Below are positions 1-8,428 of a DNA stretch of 26,401 bases, in pieces. Position numbers and translations under genes: made by a program. Under the pieces are notes generated by a model. It had not been told where the DNA came from. It saw only the letters and a list, made by a program, of their open reading frames with translations, and made no database searches. The DNA comes from DAHUXT01 sp036273675 (GTDB lineage: Bacteria; Chloroflexota; Ktedonobacteria; Ktedonobacterales; JADMIN01). The stretch's first letter is position 1. Every line of letters begins with the position of its first letter. Where the stretch lies: positions 1-26,401 of the forward strand of contig DASUHD010000168.1 of the NCBI GenBank assembly GCA_036273675.1, written 5' to 3'.

Positions 1-894
1 GACCATGTGCTTGCCTGTCACGACCTCTACGGCGGCTCATACCGCATCTTCGAGAAGGTGCTGCGCCCAACTGGCGTCACTATCAGCTATGTGGACGCCC
101 GCGACGTGGACGCTTATGCCACCGAGATCAGGCCAGAGACGAAACTGGTCTGGATCGAGACGCCAACCAATCCGCTGCTGACGCTGGTGGATATCGCCGC
201 CGTCGCAAAGATTGCCCATGCCCACGGCGCGCGCGTGGTGGTGGATAACACGTTCGCCTCGCCGTTCTTGCAGCAGCCGCTCGACCTCGGCGCGGATATC
301 GTCGTCCATAGCACGACCAAGTATATCAACGGCCATAGCGATGTCGTCGGCGGCGCCGTGCTGACCTCCGATACTGAGGCGTACGAGGCGATCAAGTTCT
401 ACCAGAATGCCGCGGGTGGCGTTCCTTCGCCGTTCGACGCCTGGCTGACCCTGCGCGGGGTGAAGACGCTGGCGGTGCGTATGCGCCAGCACTGCGAGAA
501 CGCGCGCCGGGTCGCCACGTTCCTGGCGGCGCACCCCAACGTCGAGCGGGTCTACTATCCGGGGCTAGAGTCGCATCCCGACCACGCGCTCGCCCGCCAA
601 CAGATGCGCGACTTCGGCGGAATGGTCTCGTTCGCCTTCAAGGGCAGGCGCGAAGATGTGGATACCTTCGTGCGCGGCCTCAAGGTGTTCGCGCTGGCCG
701 AAAGCCTCGGCGGCATCGAATCGCTCTGCTGCCATCCCGCCAGCATGACCCATGGCTCTATCCCGGCGGAGGAGCGCGAGAAGCGCGGTGTCACCGATAC
801 GTTGCTGCGCCTCTCGGTGGGTATCGAAGACGCCGACGACCTGATCGCCGACCTGGAACAGGCGCTGGCCCGCGTCCCCGTCGCCGCACGGTAG
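1..894 (+). CDS. Cystathionine gamma-synthase/lyase family PLP enzyme (5' end outside window)
   Basis: This is a PLP-dependent enzyme of the Cys/Met metabolism family, acting in the cytoplasm on cystathionine, O-acyl-homoserine or related substrates. The frame is open from base 1 (Asp-His-Val-Leu-Ala...), and family members begin roughly 80-100 residues earlier, so the GTG at 7 is internal and the gene is cut by the window edge. Visible motifs are the aspartate of VVVDNTFASP, the PLP lysine in HSTTKYINGHSD (Lys codon 319-321) and the C-terminal AESLGGIESLCCHPASMTH block, which is typical of gamma-synthases and gamma-lyases. Synthase and lyase cannot be separated from this fragment, so no symbol is given. 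The neighbour on the right is convergent, with a hairpin between the two stops. Confidence 0.93.
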   Translation, partial: DHVLACHDLYGGSYRIFEKVLRPTGVTISYVDARDVDAYATEIRPETKLVWIETPTNPLLTLVDIAAVAKIAHAHGARVVVDNTFASPFLQQPLDLGADIVVHSTTKYINGHSDVVGGAVLTSDTEAYEAIKFYQNAAGGVPSPFDAWLTLRGVKTLAVRMRQHCENARRVATFLAAHPNVERVYYPGLESHPDHALARQQMRDFGGMVSFAFKGRREDVDTFVRGLKVFALAESLGGIESLCCHPASMTHGSIPAEEREKRGVTDTLLRLSVGIEDADDLIADLEQALARVPVAAR

Positions 895-904
895 AAATCT
901 CTTG

Positions 905-946
905 CCCCAACCGCTCACATCAGGCCACCGATGCGGGCAGTTGGGG
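905..946. terminator. Hairpin between convergent genes, possible bidirectional terminator
   Basis: A long stem with CCCCAAC at 905-911 pairing with GTTGGGG at 940-946. Inner pairs CCG/CGG and CATC/GATG extend it. It occupies nearly all of the 61-nt gap between two convergent stop codons, where a shared terminator is expected. There is no clean U-tract on either side, so it may work only as a weak or factor-assisted terminator. Confidence 0.5.
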
Positions 947-955
947 AGACAGAAA

Positions 956-3352
956 CTATGACGCTTCAGCCGTTGCCGGGTGATCTGGCAGCGGTTTGAG
1001 GCGCGAGGGCCACCAGTTGTATCTGCCAAGCAAGATGACGATGCCGGGAACCAGCAGCGCCCGCACCACGAATGTATCCAGCAGCACGCCCAACGCCACC
1101 GCAATCCCGAACTGGTAGAGGTCACGGAGTGGCAGTGTTGTCAGCACCAGGAACGTTCCGGCAAGGATGAGCCCCGCCGACGTGATGACGCCGCCCGTGC
1201 GTTGCAGGGCTATGCGCGTTCCCGCGGTCACACCATGGCGCGCGGCCTCCTCGCGCACCCGCGACATCAGGAAGATCGTGTAGTCGGCGCCAAGCGCCAC
1301 CAGGAATATGAACGTGTAGAGTGGAATGGCATAGGCCACGCCCTCGTCTCCCTGAATACGGGTGAAGAAGAACGCGGATGCGCCCAACGCGGCGAAGTAG
1401 TTGAGCGTGACGGCGGCGATTAGATAGATTGGAGCGACCAGACTGCGTAGCAGCAGTCCCAGAATGATGGCCACCAGCACCAGCACTAGCGGCACGACGA
1501 TCTGGCGGTCGGCGTCGCTCACGGCGCGCGTATCGGCAAGCTGTGGGGTGACGCCCGCCAGGCGCACGGTCGCCACGTCCGCGCCCAGCCCCGCGTGGAC
1601 CGCCGCCTGTCGCGCCGCGTTGCGCACCGGCTCCATCGTGTCAATCGCGGGTACACCATAGGGATCGCTCGTGAGCGTCACCTGAAGTAGCGCGGTTGTG
1701 CCATCATCCGAAATGTAGGGAACCGTCGCCGCGTAGAGGCCAACAATCCGCGCATCCGGGCCACCAGTCTGGCCGCCTGTCTGGCTACCAGTTTGGCCGG
1801 AGCGAATGGCCGCTTTGAGCGCATCGGGGAGCTGCGCAAACGCGCTCTGCAGCTCGCTTGCTGAGAGCGCGGGGGTCTGCCCTGATGGGCGCGTTGGCCC
1901 GATGACCTGCGCGATATTCTTCGTGCCAGCCACCGCCTGGTCTATCGCATCGAGCGCAACCAGGTGATCGTAGGCGTTGCCCTGCTTGAAGGAGACGACG
2001 ACATTGAACGGCGCCAGCGTACCTGGCTCGAAATGCCGTGTTAAACTAGTGTACCCCGCGGCGGATGGCGTTGGGCTGCGGAACCCCGTCAGGAAGTTGA
2101 AGACCTCTGGCACGCCCAGATTGCCAAGGGCGAGCACCAGCAGCAGCAAAGCGCTGCTGACGACCGAGACCACTGGCCGACGTGTCACGAATGCGGCGAT
2201 ACGCCCCCAGAAGCCGCGCGCGGCTGGCGCGGTGGCCGTTGCTGGCGCTGGCTGTGCTTCGGTGATGAGCCGCGGCATAAATGGCCAGAACGCTACCCGC
2301 CCGAGGATAGACAACAGCGGTGGCACGAGCGTCAGCCCACCCAGTAGCATTACGACGATGGCAATGACCATAGCGGGTCCCAGTGTTTTATAGAGGCCGA
2401 GGGTTGTCAGCAGCAGGGTCAGCAGCGCCACGATGACCGTTCCCGCGCTCGAGGTAATCGCCTCGCCAACACCGCGCATCGCCGTACGCAACGCGGCGTG
2501 TCGGTCTGGGTTGCGCTGAAGCTCTTCGCGGTAGCGTGAGGCGATGAAAATCGTATAGTCGGTACCCGCGCCGAACAGCAGCACGGTCATGATGGAGGTG
2601 GCTTGCTGGCTAATCGAGAGCCAGCCCGCCTGAGCGACGAAACCGAGCAGCGCGTTCACGATGGCGAGCACCCAGCCAACGGCGATCAGCGGTATCAGCG
2701 CCAGGACAGGAGAGCGATAGATGATAATGAGCAACACCAGCACTAGCCCTATTGTCGTAAGCAACAGCGGCAGATCGGTGCTCCTGAAGACGAAGACGGC
2801 GTCGGCGATGACACCCGCTGGCCCGGTCACTTTCACCTGAAGCGGCGAGCCGTGACCGTCGAACTGGTCGGTATAGGCGCGGATATCCTTCACGACATTG
2901 GAGAAAGCTGGATCGCTAGCGCTGACCGTCAGCGTAACGATCATGGTCATCGCTTTGCCATCAGCGGAAACGAGCTGCGAGCGCGCCTGTGGCACGGTGT
3001 AGATCGAGAGCACCGTGCCGGTCTGCGCCGGATGCGCTCCGATGGTTAGCCAATCGTTAACCTGTTGCGCTTTGGCGAAATCGCTGCTGCTCAGGCCGTT
3101 GGTATTGGCAAAGACGATAACCGCGGGCAGACCCCGCTGATTGGGGAAGTGCTGCTGGACGAGCTGCTGCGCCCGAACTGATTCCTGATTGCCGATGGCG
3201 GAGGTGGCGTTGTTGTCATAGAGACTCGCGAGCCTGGGCGCGGAGGCCGTCAGGACTCCGGCGGCCACCAGCCAGAGCGCAAGCGCAACCCAGCGGCCAA
3301 TGTTGCCTGTTGTGCGGTCAGTCAGCCAGATAATGGGGTTCCGTGTGCGCAT
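956..3352 (-). CDS. MMPL-family RND transporter
   Basis: A large inner-membrane exporter of the MmpL/RND superfamily, which moves lipids or hydrophobic compounds using the proton gradient. The 798-residue protein has the duplicated layout of the family: an N-terminal helix (about 20-38), a large extracytoplasmic loop (about 45-190), a bundle of helices (about 195-365), then a second loop and second bundle (about 620-775). Each bundle carries the proton-relay Asp-Tyr pair, in GAGTDYTIFIASR (D265-Y266) and GADYTIFLMSR (D690-Y691). ATG at 3352 is preferred because AGGAG lies 7 nt upstream. The TTG one codon earlier is also open. A degenerate QTG repeat lies in the second loop at about residue 518-530. 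The substrate is unknown. The upstream inverted repeat and the nearby TetR gene make regulated efflux plausible, but this is inference. Confidence 0.93.
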   Translation of the reverse strand: MRTRNPIIWLTDRTTGNIGRWVALALWLVAAGVLTASAPRLASLYDNNATSAIGNQESVRAQQLVQQHFPNQRGLPAVIVFANTNGLSSSDFAKAQQVNDWLTIGAHPAQTGTVLSIYTVPQARSQLVSADGKAMTMIVTLTVSASDPAFSNVVKDIRAYTDQFDGHGSPLQVKVTGPAGVIADAVFVFRSTDLPLLLTTIGLVLVLLIIIYRSPVLALIPLIAVGWVLAIVNALLGFVAQAGWLSISQQATSIMTVLLFGAGTDYTIFIASRYREELQRNPDRHAALRTAMRGVGEAITSSAGTVIVALLTLLLTTLGLYKTLGPAMVIAIVVMLLGGLTLVPPLLSILGRVAFWPFMPRLITEAQPAPATATAPAARGFWGRIAAFVTRRPVVSVVSSALLLLVLALGNLGVPEVFNFLTGFRSPTPSAAGYTSLTRHFEPGTLAPFNVVVSFKQGNAYDHLVALDAIDQAVAGTKNIAQVIGPTRPSGQTPALSASELQSAFAQLPDALKAAIRSGQTGSQTGGQTGGPDARIVGLYAATVPYISDDGTTALLQVTLTSDPYGVPAIDTMEPVRNAARQAAVHAGLGADVATVRLAGVTPQLADTRAVSDADRQIVVPLVLVLVAIILGLLLRSLVAPIYLIAAVTLNYFAALGASAFFFTRIQGDEGVAYAIPLYTFIFLVALGADYTIFLMSRVREEAARHGVTAGTRIALQRTGGVITSAGLILAGTFLVLTTLPLRDLYQFGIAVALGVLLDTFVVRALLVPGIVILLGRYNWWPSRLKPLPDHPATAEAS
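1764..1799. repeat. Three tandem degenerate 12-bp units inside the MMPL gene
   Basis: Units at 1764-1775, 1776-1787 and 1788-1799 differ by a few bases each. On the coding strand they encode a Gln-Thr-Gly-(Gly/Ser) repeat in the second extracytoplasmic loop. The unit length is a multiple of three, so copy-number changes would keep the frame. This is probably a flexible linker. Confidence 0.7.
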
Positions 3353-3362
3353 CAAGCGTCTC

Positions 3363-3404
3363 CTAATCGGTGAGCGGTCGCCGTGACAAATATATACCGA
3401 TTAG
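3363..3404. promoter_or_regulatory. Inverted repeat in the MMPL promoter/leader, candidate operator
   Basis: CTAATCGGT (3363-3371) and ACCGATTAG (3396-3404) are perfect 9-bp inverted arms 24 nt apart, directly upstream of the MMPL ribosome site. The distal arm lies in an AT-rich stretch (about 3388-3412) that would suit a promoter for the minus-strand gene. It could be a repressor operator or a leader stem-loop that covers the Shine-Dalgarno region, since the proximal arm ends next to AGGAG. The rest of the 3356-3568 gap shows no gene. Confidence 0.5.
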
Positions 3405-3568
3405 TACAATATAGCGCCGATGGCGGAGAGGGCAAGGGTAGTAGTAGGAGAAAAGACGTTCCATGTGATACTCGACGGGCGCACCCTCATGCCGTGACCA
3501 TAATCCCAGGGATGGCTGCGTATCAAGGTGATGGCATGCGGTGCGCTCACGGGCGTGACGGGCCGCGC

Positions 3569-4357
3569 CTACGCGTTGCGTTGGTCGCGCCAGCGCACCA
3601 GCCACTCCATATCGAAGAACTTCTCGGGGGTAGCTGATCCGGCCATAATCAAGTGAGTGGCCCCAGCCTCGACATAGGCGTCCAGGTCTTTCTCCGAGGC
3701 GCCCGACCCCACCTCAACCGCATGCTCGATCTCGTCGGGATCGCGCCCCACCCGCTCGCACCACTCCCGCAGCACCCGCGACTTGCGCGCGTGCGTCTCC
3801 GCATCGCCAAAGCTATGCCAGATGTCGGCGTATTGCGCGACGAGACGCAGCGTTTTCCGTTCGCCACCGCCGCCAATCAGGACTGGAATCGGGTTGCGTA
3901 CTGGAGGCGGCACGTCAACCACCCACCGCTCCTTGATGATCCGTAGCCCTTGCTCCAGTGCGTCCAGCCGCGTGCCCGCCGTGCCAAAGTCGTAGCCGTA
4001 CTCGCGATAGTCGCGCTGATTCCAGCCCGCGCCAATGCCCAGGATCAGTCGTCCGCCGCTGAGGTGGTCAACCGTCTTCGCCATATTTGAGAGCAGCGCC
4101 GGATTGCGATAGCTGTTGCAGGTGACCAGGCAGCCGATCTCGGCGCGCTTCGTCACCATCGCCATCGCCGTGAGCAGCGTCCAGCCCTCGAAATGCGGCC
4201 CATCCTTGTCGCCATAGAGCGGGAAGAAGTGGTCCCAGTCCCACAGCGTATCCAGCCCAATCTCCTCGGCCCGGCGCACGCCCGCGAGCAATGCCTCGAC
4301 CGTCGTATGCTGGGGATGGAACTGCATCCCAACGCGAATCTTGCGAGTCACGAACAT
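3569..4357 (-). CDS. LLM-class F420-dependent oxidoreductase
   Basis: A luciferase-like monooxygenase-fold flavin/F420 oxidoreductase, expected to be a cytoplasmic TIM barrel of 262 residues. Recognisable blocks are RVGMQFHPQHTT at the N terminus, DHLSGGRLILGIGAGWN (about residue 107-124) and the PPPVRNPIPVLIGGGGERKT segment followed by QYADIWHSFGD, typical of the short actinobacterial and chloroflexal F420 subfamily. ATG at 4357 follows AAAGGGAA. The longer open frame to 4510 has no such site, and its extra 51 residues do not look like a fold. The start lies 85 nt after the TetR stop on the same strand, so the two may be co-transcribed. F420 use is inferred from subfamily resemblance; FMN is possible and the substrate is unknown. 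Confidence 0.88.
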   Translation of the reverse strand: MFVTRKIRVGMQFHPQHTTVEALLAGVRRAEEIGLDTLWDWDHFFPLYGDKDGPHFEGWTLLTAMAMVTKRAEIGCLVTCNSYRNPALLSNMAKTVDHLSGGRLILGIGAGWNQRDYREYGYDFGTAGTRLDALEQGLRIIKERWVVDVPPPVRNPIPVLIGGGGERKTLRLVAQYADIWHSFGDAETHARKSRVLREWCERVGRDPDEIEHAVEVGSGASEKDLDAYVEAGATHLIMAGSATPEKFFDMEWLVRWRDQRNA

Positions 4358-4442
4358 ATTCCCTTTCGCTATGCGGCGAACGATTGCTGTTTCTCCATGC
4401 CAAAGATAGTACGCGACAAGGATGCTCGTCTGCCACGGGGCG

Positions 4443-5081
4443 CTAGCTTTGGGGCTGGGCGTCGGCGTCACGCGCGTGCTGACTCGCAAACGCGCGCTTG
4501 TAGTATTCACGGTTGACCCGTAGCATCCGCTCGCTTAGCGCTGGATCATCCACCGCGCGCGCCAGCAGCATCGTCCCCGCCAGCCCCGCCAGCAGCACCA
4601 TCGCCTCATCGGACGCCTCATCCTCTGACCCACCGTCACCATCATTGTCTGTATCTTGCAGTAGCGAAGCCAGCGCGTTGCGATAGTCGTTATAGGCCAG
4701 GGTGAAGGCGGCGCGCACCTCACTGGACGAACGCGCGACCTCGCCGGAAAGCGTGGGCATCACGCAGCCCGCCTCGGGGTGGTCGCGATGCTCGGCGCTG
4801 AGGTAGAGGTCAATATACGCGGCTATTCGTCTCTCAGCTGGCTCCCGCTGTATCTTGCGAATGATCCGCTCGCGTGACTGCGCCAGCCCCGCGCCGCACG
4901 CCTCCGCCACCAGCGCGTCTTTGCTGGCAAAGTGCGCGTAAAAGCCGCCATGGGTCAGGCCAACCTCGCCCATCACATCCGCGACCCCCACGCCAGCGAT
5001 CCCCCCGGCGCGAAACCGGCGCGCGGCGGTCTCGACAATGCGCGCATGTGTCTCGGATTTCGCCTGCTTCGTCCGCCGCAT
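4443..5081 (-). CDS. TetR/AcrR-family transcriptional regulator
   Basis: A 212-residue one-component repressor. Residues 10-58 form the TetR DNA-binding domain, with the helix-turn-helix at about 31-50 (VADVMGEVGLTHGGFYAHFASK). The C-terminal half is the variable ligand-binding and dimerisation domain, with an acidic insert near residue 145-155. ATG at 5081 is preceded by GAGGTGAG. The gene diverges from the alpha/beta hydrolase at 5225 and lies upstream of the LLM oxidoreductase on its own strand. The palindromes in the 143-nt divergent region are the natural binding sites, so it probably represses itself and the hydrolase. The inducer cannot be predicted. Confidence 0.92.
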   Translation of the reverse strand: MRRTKQAKSETHARIVETAARRFRAGGIAGVGVADVMGEVGLTHGGFYAHFASKDALVAEACGAGLAQSRERIIRKIQREPAERRIAAYIDLYLSAEHRDHPEAGCVMPTLSGEVARSSSEVRAAFTLAYNDYRNALASLLQDTDNDGDGGSEDEASDEAMVLLAGLAGTMLLARAVDDPALSERMLRVNREYYKRAFASQHARDADAQPQS

Positions 5082-5128
5082 AGCTCACCTCTATTCACAA
5101 AATTGTTCCCTGGCTACCTTGACGTGAT

Positions 5129-5160
5129 TATATGATACCTGTCATATATATGATAGTCAT
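5129..5160. promoter_or_regulatory. Palindromic operator candidates between tetR and the hydrolase
   Basis: TATATGA (5129-5135) and TCATATA (5142-5148) form a 20-bp palindrome with a 6-nt centre that adds one more matched pair. A second shorter palindrome with the same half-site, ATGATAGTCAT, follows at 5150-5160. The region is clearly AT-rich against the surrounding GC-rich DNA and lies midway between two divergent starts. This is the usual arrangement for TetR autoregulation. Confidence 0.6.
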
Positions 5161-5224
5161 CATGTAAATGGCGTGCAATACCATGCGCCACGGTGGCTGG
5201 TGACAGACGCAGGAGAGTTCCCCG

Positions 5225-6034
5225 ATGGATGTTGAGGATATCGAGAACCAGGCGCGCGCGGCGCTTGAGCTGTTCATGACCCCGCGACGGCTCGCGCCGC
5301 GTGATTGGGAGGCCGCGTTGCTCCAGCGGGGAACGCCGCTTACCTTCGGCAATGGACTGGTCGCCAGGTCGTACGGCGCCGGACCACGCGTGCTGCTGGT
5401 TCACGGCTGGGAGGGCCGTGGCATGAACCTGGGCATGTTCATCGCGCCGCTCAATGCCGCTGGCTATCAGATGATCGCGCTCGATGGTCCCGCGCACGGC
5501 GAATCACCTGGGGAGCAGACGAATCCGGTGGATTTCGCCCAGGGACTCCTTGGCGCCGGGCAGGAGCTTGGCGCACTGGCGGGCGTGATCGCCCACTCGA
5601 TGGGCGCCGCCAGCACGGCGCTGGCGCTCCGGCAGGGACTGGCGGCCGAGCGCGTTGTCTTGATCGCGGGGCCATCATCGCTCGCGGGCGTCTTGCGGCG
5701 ATTCGCTCAGGTGGCGCGGCTCCCCGAGCCAGTGGCCGAGCGCTTCTATGCGCTGGTGGGGGAGCGTGCTGGCGAGCCTGCTGAGGCGCTCGATATCGCC
5801 CATGTCGGCGCGACGCTCACTACACCCGCGCTCATCATCCACGATCCTGCAGACGCCGACGTGCCATTCGCCGACGCGGAGGCTATCGCCGCCAGTTGGC
5901 CCGATGCACGGCTCTACGTCACCGAAGGGCTGGGCCACCGCCGCATCCTGCGCGACCGCGACGTGATCGCCATGGCCACGAGCTTTATCACCGCCGATGT
6001 GCCATCCGCCGCCCTGCTCGGCAGCATCGCCTAG
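5225..6034 (+). CDS. Alpha/beta hydrolase
   Basis: A 269-residue serine hydrolase of the alpha/beta fold with no signal peptide, so probably cytoplasmic. The oxyanion-hole motif LLVHGWEGRG spans residues 57-66. The nucleophile elbow is AHSMGAAS with Ser125. The acid is in HDPADADVPF (D210 most likely), and the histidine is H238 in EGLGHRR. ATG at 5225 has AGGAG nine bases upstream. It diverges from the TetR gene and shares its operator region, so expression is probably induced by the TetR ligand, which may also be the hydrolase substrate or product. Its stop is 6 nt from the stop of the convergent DinB gene. Confidence 0.9.
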   Translation: MDVEDIENQARAALELFMTPRRLAPRDWEAALLQRGTPLTFGNGLVARSYGAGPRVLLVHGWEGRGMNLGMFIAPLNAAGYQMIALDGPAHGESPGEQTNPVDFAQGLLGAGQELGALAGVIAHSMGAASTALALRQGLAAERVVLIAGPSSLAGVLRRFAQVARLPEPVAERFYALVGERAGEPAEALDIAHVGATLTTPALIIHDPADADVPFADAEAIAASWPDARLYVTEGLGHRRILRDRDVIAMATSFITADVPSAALLGSIA

Positions 6035-6040
6035 TCGGCG

Positions 6041-6580
6041 CTATTCCGTGAGGATGGGCCGGGTGAGGATGGCCAGGTTGGCCTTCCACGGACCGACCGC
6101 CTCGGCATACTGGCGCGCCATCACCTCGACGATCTGGCCGATATGGTTGAGGTCGTGGACCACCCAGGTAGCCAGCAGGTTGCCCAGCGTGACGGTTCCC
6201 AGCGCCGGATGCGTGCCTGTAAGGGCGAGCTTCTCCGGCGTGATATTCAGCTCACTCAGCGCCGCCAGAGTCTGCGCGCGCTTCTGCTCGAAGGCGACGA
6301 GCAGTTGATCGAGCGAGTATTCCTGATACTTCTCGAACATCGCCGTCCGATTGAACGAGTCGAAGGAACCCTGCTCACCAAATTCGAGGATGATGCGGGC
6401 GCGCTCGATCCAGTTGACCTCCTCGCTGTGCAGCAGGTGGCCGACGATGTCATAGGCGCTCCAGGTGTCTGGCCCCTCGGTGGCGTGCGTCCACGCCTCG
6501 GGCAGCCCGCGCAACAGCGCCATCAGCGTCGCTGGCGTCCGGCGCAGCATCTCGACCGCCTGTTCGTACTGGTACTCCAT
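6041..6580 (-). CDS. DinB-fold (DinB_2-like) putative metal-binding protein
   Basis: A 179-residue four-helix-bundle protein of the DinB/YfiT-like superfamily. The three metal-ligand histidines expected for the fold are visible: H48 in DIVGHLLHSEE, and H142 and H146 in WVVHDLNHIGQI. Some relatives are thiol-dependent S-transferases, and many have no known role, so the reaction is open. ATG at 6580 follows AAAGGGGAG. The open frame continues upstream to 6787 but enters the end of glpD and gives an arginine/tryptophan-rich non-protein sequence. It lies 70 nt after glpD on the same strand and may be co-transcribed with it. Confidence 0.88.
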   Translation of the reverse strand: MEYQYEQAVEMLRRTPATLMALLRGLPEAWTHATEGPDTWSAYDIVGHLLHSEEVNWIERARIILEFGEQGSFDSFNRTAMFEKYQEYSLDQLLVAFEQKRAQTLAALSELNITPEKLALTGTHPALGTVTLGNLLATWVVHDLNHIGQIVEVMARQYAEAVGPWKANLAILTRPILTE

Positions 6581-6650
6581 TGTACTCCCCTTTCTGGATT
6601 GTAGAGATAGCTTGCTCGCATAGTCTTTCAATGCTCGCCCAGCGCCAGCG

Positions 6651-8393
6651 TCATACCTCAGACTGGCGCCGTGATTGGCGCGCCACCAGGATAGCCGCAA
6701 CCGCGACGGCCGCCACGCCAGCGGCCACCAACGCCACCGCCAGTGGCCAGCGCGGCCTGTGCGTGGCTGGCGCCGCCGACTCGGCAACGCGCTCGATCAT
6801 TGGCCGCACGTCACGTAGCGCCTCCTCAGGCACGCGGTAGGACGCCTGCCACAGTGTCCGATAGCGCGCCTCTTCCTCCTGCCATCGCGCGTCGTCCCAG
6901 CCCAGCTCCGGCTGGCAGATCGCACGAATAGAGGGGAGATGCGCCGCGCCGCCCTCAGGCAGCAGCAGCCCCAGCCGCACGCGCCGCAGCAGCAGGTCAT
7001 CCAGATGGCGCACGCGCTCCATCCGCGCCGCCCAGCGTAGCTCGGCCCAGAGTATCGGCGTATCGGGTATCGTCGTCAGCTCGCCGGGATGCGCCGCCGC
7101 CACCAGCGCGGAGGCGTCCGCGCCATAGCGGCCCGCCAGCCGTTGCCGCTGCTCCGGCGTAAGCTCTGCGGCGTTCTCATCCAGCGGCTCAACCGGATCG
7201 AGCGGCGCGGCATCCGGAGCGGGCAGCGCCATGCCTGGAATGCGCTCGCGGATAGCGCTCAGCGCCAGGATTGCGCTCTCGCGGAAGGTGGTCAGCTTAC
7301 CCCCGGTGACGGTCAGCAGGCCATCGTCATCCCAGAGGGCGGCGTCGCGCGATTCATGCGAAGGATCAGCCTTCTCCGAGCCGATCACCGGGCGCAACCC
7401 CGCGAACGTCGCAATCGCGTTGGATGCCGTCAGTTCCAGCGCCGGGAAGCGCGCGTCGAGCGCCTCCATCAGATAGGCAACCTCCTCCGGCGCGATGGCT
7501 GGCTCGTCGTCGAGTGGGCGCGTGTGGTCCACGTCTGTCGTCCCCACCAGCGTCACGCCCTCCCACGGCAGCGCGAAGACCGGGCGGTGGTCGGCGGGAT
7601 GGGTGAAGCCGACGGCCTGCGCCAGCGGAAAGCGCCACGCCGGGAAGACCAGGTGGCTGCCACGCAGGGGCCGCAGGCGCATCGCTCCGCCCGCCTGCCC
7701 GCGCAGATGGTCAGCCCAGGCGCCCGTTGCGTTGACGACGACCGCGGCGCGCGCCTCGCCGGTGCGCCCATCCTCCGTATCGTGCAGCCGCACGCCCGTC
7801 ACTCGCCCCTCACGCTCGCGCAGCAGCGATTCGGCGGCGACATAGTTGATGGCGCCGCCGCCCGCTGCCTCGGCCTCCCGTAGCAGCCGCAGCACCAGTC
7901 GCGCGTCATCGGTCTGCGCGTCCTGATAGGCGAAGCCGCCGCGCAGTCGCCCCTGCGCTACGGAAGGCGCCAGCAGCGAAAACTCGCTGGCCTGGCGGTA
8001 GCGGTGCGTCCACTGCGCGCCGAGGGCATCATAGACCGCCAGCGCCGCGCCATACATGCGGCGGCCCGGACGCTCGCCCCGATAGACCGGCAGCAGGAAG
8101 CCCAGCGGCGTTATCAGGCCCGCGCCCACCCGCAGCAACCGGTTGCGCGCCCGCACCGATTCGTGTGTTAGCCGTAGATCGCCCTGCGCGAGATAGCGCA
8201 GCCCGCCATGCACGAGCTTCGAGGAGCGACTCGACGCGCCCCAGGCGAAATCGCGCCGCTCGACCAGAAGCGCCCGCAGCCCCAGGTGCGCCGCCTCGCG
8301 TAGCAGCCCCGCGCCGGTGACACCGCCGCCGACAATCAGGATGTCCCACGGCCCGCCGATGCGCTGCCAGATGGCGTCGCGTTCCTGCGTCAT
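6651..8393 (-). CDS. glpD: FAD-dependent glycerol-3-phosphate dehydrogenase with C-terminal membrane helix
   Basis: This enzyme oxidises glycerol-3-phosphate to dihydroxyacetone phosphate and passes electrons to the quinone pool. The 580-residue protein begins with the FAD-binding beta-alpha-beta unit (DILIVGGGVTGAG, 18-29), then the family signature WGASSRSSKLVHGGLRYL (51-68). TTDVDHTRP, RPVIG and TVTGGKLTTFRE follow, then the GlpD C-terminal domain. The ATG at 8393 is chosen because GGAGA lies 8 nt upstream; in-frame ATGs at 8408 and 8435 lack a site. The odd feature is a hydrophobic segment at about 549-571 followed by RQSRRQSEV, which looks like a single-pass tail anchor; classical GlpD binds the membrane peripherally. 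An AGPS-like oxidase lies upstream on the same strand across a hairpin array. Confidence 0.93.
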   Translation of the reverse strand: MTQERDAIWQRIGGPWDILIVGGGVTGAGLLREAAHLGLRALLVERRDFAWGASSRSSKLVHGGLRYLAQGDLRLTHESVRARNRLLRVGAGLITPLGFLLPVYRGERPGRRMYGAALAVYDALGAQWTHRYRQASEFSLLAPSVAQGRLRGGFAYQDAQTDDARLVLRLLREAEAAGGGAINYVAAESLLREREGRVTGVRLHDTEDGRTGEARAAVVVNATGAWADHLRGQAGGAMRLRPLRGSHLVFPAWRFPLAQAVGFTHPADHRPVFALPWEGVTLVGTTDVDHTRPLDDEPAIAPEEVAYLMEALDARFPALELTASNAIATFAGLRPVIGSEKADPSHESRDAALWDDDGLLTVTGGKLTTFRESAILALSAIRERIPGMALPAPDAAPLDPVEPLDENAAELTPEQRQRLAGRYGADASALVAAAHPGELTTIPDTPILWAELRWAARMERVRHLDDLLLRRVRLGLLLPEGGAAHLPSIRAICQPELGWDDARWQEEEARYRTLWQASYRVPEEALRDVRPMIERVAESAAPATHRPRWPLAVALVAAGVAAVAVAAILVARQSRRQSEV

Positions 8394-8428
8394 ACGACTG
8401 TTCTCCATGTAATAATGGGAATGACTCT

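Noticed and set aside
3363..3605. An 80-codon minus-strand open frame between MMPL and LLM genes
   Set aside because: It overlaps the end of the LLM oxidoreductase and the MMPL leader, and it has no ribosome site or recognisable domain.
6581..6787. N-terminal extension of the DinB-like protein
   Set aside because: The extra residues are Arg/Trp-rich, run into the end of glpD, and the AAAGGGGAG ribosome site points to ATG at 6580.
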